Assembly (NCBI RefSeq): GCF_004745805.1
Contig: NZ_SRLQ01000024.1
Coordinates: 1 to 64,000 of the forward strand
Source: Mycolicibacterium sp. CH28
GTDB lineage: Bacteria; Actinomycetota; Actinomycetes; Mycobacteriales; Mycobacteriaceae
Direction of reading: 5' to 3'
Length of the DNA stretch: 64,000 nucleotides
Numbering within the stretch: the first letter of the stretch is position 1; each line of letters opens with the position of its first letter. Under the pieces are notes generated by a model, which was not told where the DNA came from, searched no databases, and saw only the letters and a program-made list of their open reading frames with translations. This document shows positions 36,193 to 44,861 of this stretch, one piece after another. The translations under genes were made by a program, and so were the position numbers.

Positions 36193-37182
36193 TCAGCTCG
36201 GCTCGCGGACCGGGAGACCAGCAGCTCGGTAGATCGAATCGATGACGGTCATGTTCTCGATCGCATCCTCCGGCGTCGTGGATACCGGCTCGCCCCGTAG
36301 CACTGCCCCGGCGAACGCGTCCAGCTGATACGCGTAGGTGGCGCGGCGCGGGAATCGCTCGACGCGCTTGCCGCTTCCAGAGCGGACCGAGAACCGATGG
36401 AAGAGGTGCGGCACCAACGGATTGAGCCCGTACAGCTCGCCCCGGTCACCCGTCACCCGCAGGACTATCCTCAGCAGGTCGGTTGACCACATGGAACAGC
36501 GAAGCCGGCCGGTGTGGCCAGCGGGGTAACGCAGCTGGGCTGTCATCGCCCTATCTACCCTGCTATCGTGTAACTTCGCTTGTGCCGAAACAACTTCCGG
36601 AGTATCGCCACCAAAGGTGCGCAGCATGTGGACCGCGTAGCAGCCGGCGTCCATGGTGGCGCCACCGGCGAGCGAGTAGTTGTACCGGATGTCGGAGAAT
36701 TTCGGCAGCGGAAAGCAGAACGCAACATCCAACCGCTCCAGAGTGCCCAGCTCCCCCGAAGCGATGATCTCCTCCGCCCGCAACGCAAACGGGTGATAGC
36801 GGTAATGAAATGCCTCCATCACCACCCGATCCGACTGTGCAGCCAACGCGGCGATCTCGCGGGCCTCGGCGGCATTCGCGGTGAACGGCTTCTCACACAA
36901 AACGTGTTTACCCGCCTCGATCGCGGCCCGAGTCCATCTGCCGTGCAAGCTATTTGGCAGCGGGTTGTACACGGCGTCCAGATCCGGGTCGGCAATCAGC
37001 GCCTCATAGCTGTTGTGCACCCGGGCGATGCCGTGTCTGTCCGCAAAGGTCCGGGCGCGTGACGCATCACGGGCCGCCACGGCAGCCACCACAACTTCGG
37101 CGTTGTCCTTCGCCGGATCGATCAGCGCCGCGGGCGCAATGTGGGCTGCCCCCAGGACTCCAATCCGCACCTGTTCGGTCAC
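36193..37182 (-). CDS. Gfo/Idh/MocA family sugar oxidoreductase, copy 2
   Basis: A protein of 329 residues from GTG 37182 (VTEQVRIGVLGAAHIAP), whose G is shared with the TAG stop of the upstream methyltransferase gene (TAGTG). This tight join supports the start over a longer reading. CEKPFTANAAEA carries the catalytic Lys, and GGATMDAGCYAVHMLRTFGG is the second conserved segment. It is closely related to copies 1 and 3. Coupling to a methyltransferase suggests that the sugar is both redox-modified and O-methylated. Confidence 0.88.
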   Translation of the reverse strand: MTEQVRIGVLGAAHIAPAALIDPAKDNAEVVVAAVAARDASRARTFADRHGIARVHNSYEALIADPDLDAVYNPLPNSLHGRWTRAAIEAGKHVLCEKPFTANAAEAREIAALAAQSDRVVMEAFHYRYHPFALRAEEIIASGELGTLERLDVAFCFPLPKFSDIRYNYSLAGGATMDAGCYAVHMLRTFGGDTPEVVSAQAKLHDSRVDRAMTAQLRYPAGHTGRLRCSMWSTDLLRIVLRVTGDRGELYGLNPLVPHLFHRFSVRSGSGKRVERFPRRATYAYQLDAFAGAVLRGEPVSTTPEDAIENMTVIDSIYRAAGLPVREPS

Positions 37183-38030
37183 TAGCTGCCGAACTCGAGC
37201 AGGGTCAACGTCGCAATCGTCGGCCAGTTCATGCCGACCCACCGGCGAAGCGGCCGATGTATCGGCAGATCCTGAGTCCTCGACAATAGGGTGTCGAATA
37301 GCGGGCCGCGACCGCGGGGCAACTGCAGGTCGTGCACTGCTCGGACACCCGGCACCGTGTCGGCCAGCTCTGCGAGTTCACGCACCGTGAGGCTGAACGG
37401 CGTCCTCGGCCAGTCGCCGCGCAATACCGTCCACAACCGTTGCCGGGCGGCCAACCGTGCCTGCACTTTCGGCGGCAGGTCGAACATCATCTGGCCATCA
37501 GGGAATCGACGCGCACATTCCGCGATCAGGTCGAGCGCGTCGCTGGGCTCCAGGTACGGCAAGAGGCCCTCGGCGGTGACGAACACACCGTGCTGGGGAT
37601 CCACCCGATCCATCCAGGTGAAATCCAGCACCGACTGAGCGCAAACCGAGATCCGGGGTGCGTCCGGAAGCAGCTGTTTACGCAGCGCGATATTTGCTGG
37701 GAAATCTACGGTCAGCCAACGAAACTCACGCCCCACGCCAGCCTCTTCGAGGCGCCAGAAGCTGGTCTGTAGCCCCTCACCGAGAGCAACGACAGTGGCT
37801 TTGGGGTGTGCGGACAGATAGCGGCGGGCCCCATTGTCGAAGGCCAGTGCGCGCAACGCGAGATCTTGCCGGTCAGCGGACAACTTGAACTTGCTGAAGT
37901 CGTAACCAAGCGAATCGACCAGCTGAATTGCCATCGGGTCGTCGATGATCGCGTCGACACGCCGGGCTTCACTCGCCCGGATCCATAACGTCACCAGCGC
38001 CGTGTCGGTTACCGGCATGACGTCAGTCAT
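37182..38030 (-). CDS. LCM-type SAM-dependent O-methyltransferase
   Basis: A protein of 282 residues from ATG 38030. The motifs TDTALVTLWIRASEA, ARRYLSAHPKATVVALGEGLQTSFWRL (SAM site with E and G residues) and VFVTAEGLLPYLEP fit the leucine carboxyl methyltransferase superfamily (PF04072), which in mycobacteria and polyketide producers also methylates small molecules. The substrate is unknown; a carboxyl group, such as a uronic acid, or a hydroxyl are both possible. It is coupled with Gfo/Idh/MocA copy 2. Confidence 0.82.
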   Translation of the reverse strand: MTDVMPVTDTALVTLWIRASEARRVDAIIDDPMAIQLVDSLGYDFSKFKLSADRQDLALRALAFDNGARRYLSAHPKATVVALGEGLQTSFWRLEEAGVGREFRWLTVDFPANIALRKQLLPDAPRISVCAQSVLDFTWMDRVDPQHGVFVTAEGLLPYLEPSDALDLIAECARRFPDGQMMFDLPPKVQARLAARQRLWTVLRGDWPRTPFSLTVRELAELADTVPGVRAVHDLQLPRGRGPLFDTLLSRTQDLPIHRPLRRWVGMNWPTIATLTLLEFGS

Positions 38031-38120
38031 CGGAGGGGTGCTCCTTGCATACCTTGTTCACTTCACGCCGCAGCTCCGAGCCAACGTCCAGTTTCGCCAG
38101 TCGACCTCGCCCGAAATCTG

Positions 38121-39428
38121 GTGACCGAGATGAAGGGTACGCCAACCGACGATTCGTGGCACCGAATACGGATTTATGCGTGCGCCTTGTCGCATACACT
38201 CTGGCCCGTGTGTGCCGATGGGCCGTTGCGCCGCTTGAACGCCGGTGGTCGCACGGATAAGACGTCGGGCAACGAGGCCCTCGTCCCCCGGGTCGTGGTG
38301 GTCTCGAACGTCAGCAAGTTCGGCGGTGGCGGCGTAGTCGGATTCCGGGACATGCTGCTGGGGCTCCGTAGAAAGCGCCCGGATGTTGACATTGTCGCCG
38401 TCATCCCGCAAAAGGGTGAGGTCGCGAAACGATGCGCTGAGGACGGTATCGAAGCGAGAATCGCCTGGACGCCGTGGTGGGGTTTTGCTAAATGGTCGCG
38501 GCTCCGGTACGCCGATCCGCACGTGCTGATCGGCTGGTTTCCTTATACCGCGTTTCTCCTGCCGGGCATCGTGCAGGCGCTGGTATTGTTCGCTCGGAAA
38601 CGCCCGACGATGGTCCTCTCCAACACCATGACCATTCCGTCACACGCCATCGCCGCCAAGATCCTCGGCATCCCGCACCACTGGATAATTCGCGAATTCG
38701 GCAGAGACGACCATCAGCTCTGGTTCCTGTTCGGCTACCGCAGAACCGTCCGAGCGGTCGGCTGGCTATCGGACTCGGTGATCTGCAATTCGCATGCAGT
38801 TGAGCAGGCGATGCTCGCACTAGACCCCACGATGAAGACTCGCGTGCTCTACCCCGTCGTCGACACCGAACTCGGCACACCGCCCCAGCGCCAGCCCGGC
38901 GAGCGCTTGCGCATCGTGCTCGTCGGCTATTTCTATGCCGCCAAGGGACAAGATCTGGCAATCGAGGCGATTTCCATCGCCCGAGAAGCCGGCGTCGACA
39001 TCGAACTGACACTGGTAGGCACCGGAAGCCACCAGCCTCTTCGCAGGCTTGCCCGAAAATTGGGTGTCGATGATCTCCTGACCGTTCACGGGCCGACACG
39101 GGATCTCCGACCGTACTGGGCCGCCGCCCACGTCGGCCTGATGTGCAGCCAGAGCGAGGCGTTCGGTCGCGCCACTGTCGAGGCGATGCGAGCGGGTCTG
39201 CCGGTGTGCGGCACGAACTCAGGTGGCACCCCCGAGATCATCGAGCCAGGTGTGGCCGGACTACTCAGCCCGGCAGGAGACGCGAAAGCGCTCGCAGACA
39301 ACCTCATGACGCTCGAATCGGACGAGGACCTGCGCCGCCGCCTCGCCCAAGGTGCGCTAGCAACGTCGCAGCGCTTCCAACGCGAACGCCACGACGACGA
39401 ACTCGCCACCCTTCTCGGCCTGCATTGA
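38121..39428 (+). CDS. GT4 family glycosyltransferase
   Basis: A protein of up to 435 residues from GTG 38121; GTG 38208 is an alternative that removes an arginine-rich start. It has a GT-B fold with the N-terminal VVVVSNVSKFGGGGVVGFRD loop and, in the C-terminal half, VGYFYAAKGQDLAIEA and the EX7E motif EAFGRATVE (about residue 350). A conserved hydrophobic stretch, PHVLIGWFPYTAFLLPGIVQAL, suggests membrane contact. It is the only GT4 in the window and may use a different donor, such as GDP- or UDP-hexose, from the GT1 enzymes. The second GMC gene follows after 60 bp. Confidence 0.87.
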   Translation: MTEMKGTPTDDSWHRIRIYACALSHTLWPVCADGPLRRLNAGGRTDKTSGNEALVPRVVVVSNVSKFGGGGVVGFRDMLLGLRRKRPDVDIVAVIPQKGEVAKRCAEDGIEARIAWTPWWGFAKWSRLRYADPHVLIGWFPYTAFLLPGIVQALVLFARKRPTMVLSNTMTIPSHAIAAKILGIPHHWIIREFGRDDHQLWFLFGYRRTVRAVGWLSDSVICNSHAVEQAMLALDPTMKTRVLYPVVDTELGTPPQRQPGERLRIVLVGYFYAAKGQDLAIEAISIAREAGVDIELTLVGTGSHQPLRRLARKLGVDDLLTVHGPTRDLRPYWAAAHVGLMCSQSEAFGRATVEAMRAGLPVCGTNSGGTPEIIEPGVAGLLSPAGDAKALADNLMTLESDEDLRRRLAQGALATSQRFQRERHDDELATLLGLH

Positions 39429-39430
39429 TG

Positions 39431-39445
39431 CGATCCCGAATCGCC
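39431..39445 (+). repeat. GMC leader repeat, copy 2
   Basis: CGATCCCGAATCGCC, the same as at 26926-26940, again about 45-60 nt before the start of a GMC gene. Confidence 0.6.
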
Positions 39446-39488
39446 CATGCCAGGCCAGTTTTGGGCCATCTCAACGAGGAGCTCGATT

Positions 39489-41138
39489 GTGCCTGAGGGC
39501 GAACTGACCGGCCGCGAGGCGGAACGCGTCGAATGGGACGTAATCGTCGTTGGCGCCGGTATGGGTGGCGGCATGCTCGGCCACCGGTTGGCACGCGCGG
39601 GCCGCCGAATTCTATTCGTGGAAAAGGGACGTTCGACACTGCCCGGAGCACCGGGAATAATTCGCTCGGCGACGCCCGAACTGGCTGAGCCGCAGGCGAC
39701 CCGATCGAAAAAGACCTACTACGACACTCTGGCCCGCGCGGGACGCAGCAATGATGAGGTCACCGACATAAGCGGTCGCTTCCCGCGGCGGTTTGTCCCC
39801 TACATCGGCGCCGGGCCGGGGGGATCATCGGCTCTCTATGGCATGGTTTGCGAACGGTTCTTCGTCGATGATTTCACTCCGCGCCAATTCTTCGCCAACC
39901 CCGGCGAATCCACTGTGCCGGAGTCCTGGCCGATCTCCTACGAACAGATGGCGCCCTGGTATTCCGAAGCCGAGAAGCTCCTCGGGGTACGTGGCCAACC
40001 CGATCCGCTTAGGCCGGAGGCTGCCGACGTCGGGCTGCCGGCGGCACCACCCTTTTCAACCGACAACCAGCCGTTGGTCAACTATCTGACGGGCCGCGGG
40101 CTGCATCCGTACCACCTGCCGATGGCCTGTGACTACACCGACGACTGTGCAACGTGTCAGGCCTACCTCTGCCCGAACGGATGCAAGAACGACGGCGGTC
40201 GCGCGGGTGTCCTGCCCGCAGTCACCGAATACGGGGCTCACCTGCTCGCGGAATGCCGAGTCGTGCGCCTCGAGTCGGACCAGACCCGGGTACAGCGGAT
40301 CATCTGCCAGCGCCATAACGATATGCTCGCCCTCAGGGCGAAAGTGGTGGTGCTGGCCGCCGGCGCCCTGGCCACCCCCGTGCTACTGCTCAATTCCCGG
40401 TCCGCTGATTGGCCGCGTGGGTTGGCCAACAGCTCAGACATGGTGGGCCGCAACCTGATGCGCCATCTGATGGACTGGATCGAGATCTGGCCGCAGCGCG
40501 GCAGCAAGATAACCGCCGAAAACAAGGAAATCGGGCTGAACGACTTCTATTTCATCGATGGCCAGAAATACGGAACAGTGCAGTCGGCCAGCTCGATGGC
40601 CTCGTTGGCGCCTATCGACATGATGATGAACCAGCCTGGCTTGATATCGAAGGCACTGCGGCTGTCGAGCATCGCCGCCCGCCCGATCTATGACCGGTTG
40701 ATCAGCGGCGGACTGGTTCTGGCCGCCATCATGGAAGACCTGCCTTATCTAGACAACCGCGTCCTGCCAAGCGATCGGCCCAGCACCGATGGCCGTCAGC
40801 GGCTGCGACTGCAGTACCGCTTGCACCCGAACGAGATCGAACGCCGCGAGGTGTTTATTCGGGCGCTCAAAGCGGTGTTGCAGCCGTTCCGCACACTCAC
40901 CCTCCGCAACGGCCAGAACAACGTAACCATCGGCCACGCGTGCGGCACGGTGCGTTTCGGCGCCGATCCTGCCACTAGCGTGTTGGACCCGCAGAACCGC
41001 GCACACGAGCTGGACAACCTCTACGTGGTGGACGCGTCGTTCTTCCCATCCAGCAGCGGGATCAATCCCAGCCTGACGGTCGCCGCCAATGCCTTGCGGG
41101 TCGCCGAGCACATCAACGGGGCGCATTTCGCCAGTTGA
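39489..41138 (+). CDS. GMC-family FAD-dependent oxidoreductase, copy 2
   Basis: A protein of 549 residues from GTG 39489 with GAGGAG just upstream; the frame is open 14 codons further but that part is the leader repeat. VVGAGMGGG is the FAD site, GPGGSSALYGMV and DASFFPSSSGINPSLTVAAN are GMC segments. The five-Cys cluster C-x5-C-x2-C-x4-C-x3-C is conserved with copy 1, in a stretch where even the DNA is almost identical (about 27595-27660 against 40095-40160). The Gfo/Idh/MocA copy 3 gene converges on it. The same redox role as copy 1 on another sugar is inferred. Confidence 0.88.
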   Translation: MPEGELTGREAERVEWDVIVVGAGMGGGMLGHRLARAGRRILFVEKGRSTLPGAPGIIRSATPELAEPQATRSKKTYYDTLARAGRSNDEVTDISGRFPRRFVPYIGAGPGGSSALYGMVCERFFVDDFTPRQFFANPGESTVPESWPISYEQMAPWYSEAEKLLGVRGQPDPLRPEAADVGLPAAPPFSTDNQPLVNYLTGRGLHPYHLPMACDYTDDCATCQAYLCPNGCKNDGGRAGVLPAVTEYGAHLLAECRVVRLESDQTRVQRIICQRHNDMLALRAKVVVLAAGALATPVLLLNSRSADWPRGLANSSDMVGRNLMRHLMDWIEIWPQRGSKITAENKEIGLNDFYFIDGQKYGTVQSASSMASLAPIDMMMNQPGLISKALRLSSIAARPIYDRLISGGLVLAAIMEDLPYLDNRVLPSDRPSTDGRQRLRLQYRLHPNEIERREVFIRALKAVLQPFRTLTLRNGQNNVTIGHACGTVRFGADPATSVLDPQNRAHELDNLYVVDASFFPSSSGINPSLTVAANALRVAEHINGAHFAS

Positions 41139-41252
41139 CATCGCATCGCCTACGTGGAGCTGTTCGTGCGCGAATCGGGTCCGGCCGAGCGCACCGTCGA
41201 TGCGTGGCTCTCTCTGGCACCCCTGCCTCCCGAGATCGAACCGCCAAACTAG
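41139..41252 (+). pseudogene. Possible C-terminal gene remnant
   Basis: This frame, HRIAYVELFVRESGPAERTV and on to PLPPEIEPPN then TAG, is 37 codons with coding-like composition but no start codon or ribosome site. It fills the gap between GMC copy 2 and Gfo/Idh/MocA copy 3. I do not recognise the parent family. It could also be chance. Confidence 0.3.
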
Positions 41253-41255
41253 CGC

Positions 41256-42239
41256 CTAAGCCGGCTTGCGGACGGGAAGGCCGGCGGCGCGATAAATCGC
41301 ATCGATGACAGTCATGTTCTCGACCGCTTCCGCCACGGACGTCCTCACCGGCTCGCCACGCAGCACCGCCGCGGCGAACGCATCAAGTTGATACGCGTAG
41401 GTTGCACGCAACGGAAATCTCTCGTCGCGTTTGCCGTCGGCGGATCGAATCGAGAACCGCTGGAACGGCTGTAGCGGATGCAGTCGCAGCTCGCCGCGGT
41501 CACCGACTACTTTGGTGCTGTATCGCGGTGGCTCGGCGGACCACATCGAACAGTGCAGTCGACCCGTGTGGCCGCCGGCGAACCGCAATTCAGCCGTCAT
41601 CACCCGGTCAATCTGCGGGCCGCGCGTTTTTGCCTGTGCAGAAACAACTTCCGGGGTCGAACCGCCATATATACGTACTGTGTCAACGATGTATGACCCG
41701 AGATCCATCGTCGCCCCGCCGCCGAGCGGATAGCTGTAGCGGGAACCCGAGAAGTCGCGCAGCCAATAGCAATTGACTGCTTCGACCCGCTGAATCGTTC
41801 CCAGCTCGCCTGAGGCGAGGATCTGTTCGATCCGCACCGAAGCAGGGTGATAGCGGTGATGGAGTGCCTCCATCACCACGCAACCCGACCCAGCCGCGAG
41901 ATCGCCGATCTCGCGGGCCTCGGCAGCATTGGCGGCGAACGGCTTCTCCACTAGAACATGCTTGCCCGCTTCGATCGCGGCTCGAACCCACTTGCCATGC
42001 AGGGCATTAGGCAAGGGGATGTATACCGCGTCAACTCCGGTATCCGCGATCAGCGCTTCATAACTGTCGTGCACCCGGGCGATGCCGTGTTTGGCGGCGA
42101 AGGCGCGCGCACGTACCACATCGCGCGCGGCCACCGCGACAACCTCAACCTCGGCGTTGTCCCTAGCCGGCTTGATCACCGCCGTCGGCGTAACACCCGC
42201 CGCCCCGAGAACGCCGATCCGCACCAAGCCGTCAGCCAT
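41256..42239 (-). CDS. Gfo/Idh/MocA family sugar oxidoreductase, copy 3
   Basis: A protein of 327 residues from ATG 42239 (MADGLVRIGVLGAAGVTPTA). VEKPFAANAAEA carries the catalytic Lys, and GGGATMDLGSYIVDTVRIYGG is the second conserved segment. It lies 3 bp after the TylF-type methyltransferase stop, so both are probably made together. As with copies 1 and 2, it is expected to use NAD(P) on a sugar ring; no signal peptide is present. Confidence 0.88.
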   Translation of the reverse strand: MADGLVRIGVLGAAGVTPTAVIKPARDNAEVEVVAVAARDVVRARAFAAKHGIARVHDSYEALIADTGVDAVYIPLPNALHGKWVRAAIEAGKHVLVEKPFAANAAEAREIGDLAAGSGCVVMEALHHRYHPASVRIEQILASGELGTIQRVEAVNCYWLRDFSGSRYSYPLGGGATMDLGSYIVDTVRIYGGSTPEVVSAQAKTRGPQIDRVMTAELRFAGGHTGRLHCSMWSAEPPRYSTKVVGDRGELRLHPLQPFQRFSIRSADGKRDERFPLRATYAYQLDAFAAAVLRGEPVRTSVAEAVENMTVIDAIYRAAGLPVRKPA

Positions 42240-42242
42240 GCG

Positions 42243-43073
42243 CTATTTGCGCCACAGAACACCCGTTCCGTCGATATCGACGATTTCGGCGGTGATCCCG
42301 TGCTTCTCGCGGTAGTCGGTGACGGCCTGCCCGCACGCCTTCACCGCCAGATAGTCGTCGACGATGCAAAAGCCGCCAGGCGACAGTCTCGGGTACAACG
42401 CGTCGAGTGCCTGAATCGTGGACTCATAGAGGTCACCGTCGAGCCGCAACACCGAGATACTCTCGATCGGGGCGTCGTGCAGTGTGTCCTTGAACCAGCC
42501 AGGCAGGAAACGGACCTGGTCGTCCAGCAGTCCGTAACGCTCGAAGTTCTTCTTGACGTCGGCTTCCGACACCCCCAAGATGCCCGAGACTATTTCTGCG
42601 TGAATCCCTTTGTCTGCCTTGTAGTTCTCGGTGTCCGAGCGCGGGACTCCCTGGAAGGAATCGCATAACCAAACATTGCGGGTCCTATCCCCGTAGGCAG
42701 CAAGCACGGCACGCATCAGGATGCACGCGCCGCCGCGCCATACCCCGGTCTCGACGAGATCCCCGGGGACATCTTCGGCCAGAACCGTCTCCACGCACTC
42801 CTGCAGGCTGGTGAGCCGCTTCATACCGATCATCGTCTCGGCTTCGGCCGGCCAGTCCAGCCCCGCTTCGCGGTAATTCTGGTCGCGCACGCCCGCACCC
42901 CTGAGCTTGGGGCCGAAAGTATTTGCCGCCTTGAGAAGGAGACGTCGGCGCAACGGCCAGCCCGAGGGCATCCGCTCATGCATCCCGAACCTGGTCAGGT
43001 TGCGTCGCAGCAGGTCGAGGTACAGAGATCGCACGTCATAATCGGTGATGGTCAAGACTGCCCTATCTCGCAT
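42243..43073 (-). CDS. TylF-family sugar O-methyltransferase
   Basis: A protein of 276 residues from ATG 43073. TylF (macrocin O-methyltransferase) features are clear: MIGMKRLTSLQECVETVL, the SAM loop VETGVWRGGACILMRAVL, LCDSFQGVP, LRLDGDLYEST and the metal-binding DDY near the end. Characterised members methylate a deoxysugar hydroxyl in macrolides and, in mycobacteria, sugars of GPL. It sits between a GT1 gene and Gfo/Idh/MocA copy 3 on the same strand and probably methylates the sugar added by that enzyme. Confidence 0.9.
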   Translation of the reverse strand: MRDRAVLTITDYDVRSLYLDLLRRNLTRFGMHERMPSGWPLRRRLLLKAANTFGPKLRGAGVRDQNYREAGLDWPAEAETMIGMKRLTSLQECVETVLAEDVPGDLVETGVWRGGACILMRAVLAAYGDRTRNVWLCDSFQGVPRSDTENYKADKGIHAEIVSGILGVSEADVKKNFERYGLLDDQVRFLPGWFKDTLHDAPIESISVLRLDGDLYESTIQALDALYPRLSPGGFCIVDDYLAVKACGQAVTDYREKHGITAEIVDIDGTGVLWRK

Positions 43074-43146
43074 GTCAGCATTTCGGCGCTGAGTCTAAAC
43101 TTCCAGGCACCTCAGATTGCGGCGTTTCCCCACATCGATGCTCGGG

Positions 43147-44415
43147 TCAGCCAAGCTGCTTGCCGCGGCCGAAATCTTCCAGAAGATCAGCCGCCCTCGT
43201 CACGCTGTCGGCCGGCCTGATCAACCGGGCGGCAAGCTCGCGGGCACGGGTGAGGTAGTCCGGAGCGAGGATCGTACGTAGGTCGGCGACCAGCGTTTTC
43301 TCGGTCGCCGCGGCGAACTTCCGACTGGCGCCCACCTTCAAGCCTTTGACGGCAGCGCCCCAGATCACCTGCACATCGGCCATGTACAGGACCAATGTCG
43401 GCATCCCGGCGCGTAGGCCCGCCGCGGTGGTGCCGGCGCCGCCGTGGTGCACAACGGCCCGGCACGACGGAAATATCGTCGCGTAGTTCACCGCACCCAC
43501 AACCTTGACGTAGTCAAACTGCGGGACGTCACTGAAATCGGTCCAGCCGGCGCACACCAGCGCCCGCTCGCCCACCTGTGCGCAAGCGCCCGCAATCATC
43601 GCGATCATGTCGGCGGGCGACTCGATCGGGATGCTGCCGAACCCGAAACAGATCGGCGGGGTTCCCGCGGCGATCCAGGACATGACGTCGTCGTCGGCTT
43701 CCGTTGCCAACTCGAGAGTCAGGGTGCCGACGAACGGCCGCTGGCCATCCCACTTCACCCACTCATCTGCTAGTCCGGGAAACAAGGCGTCGTCGTAGGC
43801 CTGGATTTCCAGCGATTCGAGTTCAGCGATCCGCCGCGGCACAGGTCCCGTCGCAGGCGGCAGGCCCAGTTCCCGCCGCGCTGAACCGACGACGTTCTTC
43901 ACCGAAAGCCAGACCACCCACTCGTAGACGCTCATCGCCACGCGCAGCACCGGCCCAGGCACACGCGGCAGGAGTTTGCCGTTGACCCGCATTGGAAACC
44001 AGAACACTGTCGCCAGCGGGACGGCGCAGTATTCCGAGACGTCGAATACGAGTTCCTCATAACTGACTCCGGTGACCAGCAGGTCTGCCCCACCCGCCAC
44101 AGATGCGAGCGTCTTGCTCATCTCCGTCCAAGCCTGAATACCGGGCTCACGGGATTCGCGGAGATATTTCTGCACGTCCCGGATGCGCCAGAAGTTGCGG
44201 AAGAAAAAGCCCCAGAAGTCGCGGGTGTTCTCCAGCCATGCCTGCGTATCAGGACCGTAGGCGACCGCCGTGAGGCCGACCGACTCGGCAGCCCCGATCG
44301 AGTCGGGCGGAACCGCCATGAGCACATCGTGACCGCGGCGCATCAGCTCACGGCCGACAGCGATACCCGGCTCGACATCCCCACGAGTTCCGTAAAAAGC
44401 CAGCACAATTTTCAT
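43147..44415 (-). CDS. GT1 family glycosyltransferase
   Basis: A protein of 422 residues from ATG 44415 (MKIVLAFYGTRGDVEP). HHGGAGTTAAGLRAG is the donor motif, but the usual DQ is replaced: LVLYMADVQVIWG, with a Gln two positions on. It is the first gene of the minus-strand group GT1 - TylF - Gfo/Idh/MocA (73-bp gap to TylF). It should transfer a sugar onto the lipopeptide glycan. Confidence 0.9.
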   Translation of the reverse strand: MKIVLAFYGTRGDVEPGIAVGRELMRRGHDVLMAVPPDSIGAAESVGLTAVAYGPDTQAWLENTRDFWGFFFRNFWRIRDVQKYLRESREPGIQAWTEMSKTLASVAGGADLLVTGVSYEELVFDVSEYCAVPLATVFWFPMRVNGKLLPRVPGPVLRVAMSVYEWVVWLSVKNVVGSARRELGLPPATGPVPRRIAELESLEIQAYDDALFPGLADEWVKWDGQRPFVGTLTLELATEADDDVMSWIAAGTPPICFGFGSIPIESPADMIAMIAGACAQVGERALVCAGWTDFSDVPQFDYVKVVGAVNYATIFPSCRAVVHHGGAGTTAAGLRAGMPTLVLYMADVQVIWGAAVKGLKVGASRKFAAATEKTLVADLRTILAPDYLTRARELAARLIRPADSVTRAADLLEDFGRGKQLG

Positions 44416-44861
44416 CGAATGCTCCCGGCCCCTTCAGTCCCTGGCTCAGCCGCCCGGCAGCGTAACCCAGTACCGAACCCGATGGGCGGGACTATGTGCA
44501 GGTGCCCTTGGAACGCCAGCTTCCCGAGGCTCACGTTCACGCGAATGCGATCCAAACAGCGCGTTCTCGAAGCCGATCCGGTGATTTCCTCCGGATGGAG
44601 CGGCAGCCCGGGTGGAATTTCAGCACCGCTTGGGGAAGGCACCCCCCGCGGCCGTTGAGGCCGAGGACCTGCCCGCGCCGGATACAAAACGAGCCACCGG
44701 CCGACTACGAGTGCCGCCCCAAACTCTCATTCACGCTATTCGCGCCGCAGTATTGGGATTCGTCGAGGATATCGACAAGGTGCGGGGCCAATATGCAGGG
44801 ATCACAACCGGCGGCGCGACATCCCCCATCCGATAACAGCAGTTCGGCTACTCTGACGCTC
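44416..44861. other. Divergent intergenic region
   Basis: This 446-bp gap between a minus-strand GT1 start and a plus-strand acyltransferase start must hold promoters for both. The plus frame of the acyltransferase stays open through it, but the translated sequence is Arg/Pro-rich and looks non-coding. I see no clear promoter boxes. Confidence 0.45.

Noticed and set aside
44496..44861. 122-residue N-terminal extension of the acyltransferase gene
   Set aside because: Its composition is not protein-like for the family, and GTG 44862 gives the normal start.
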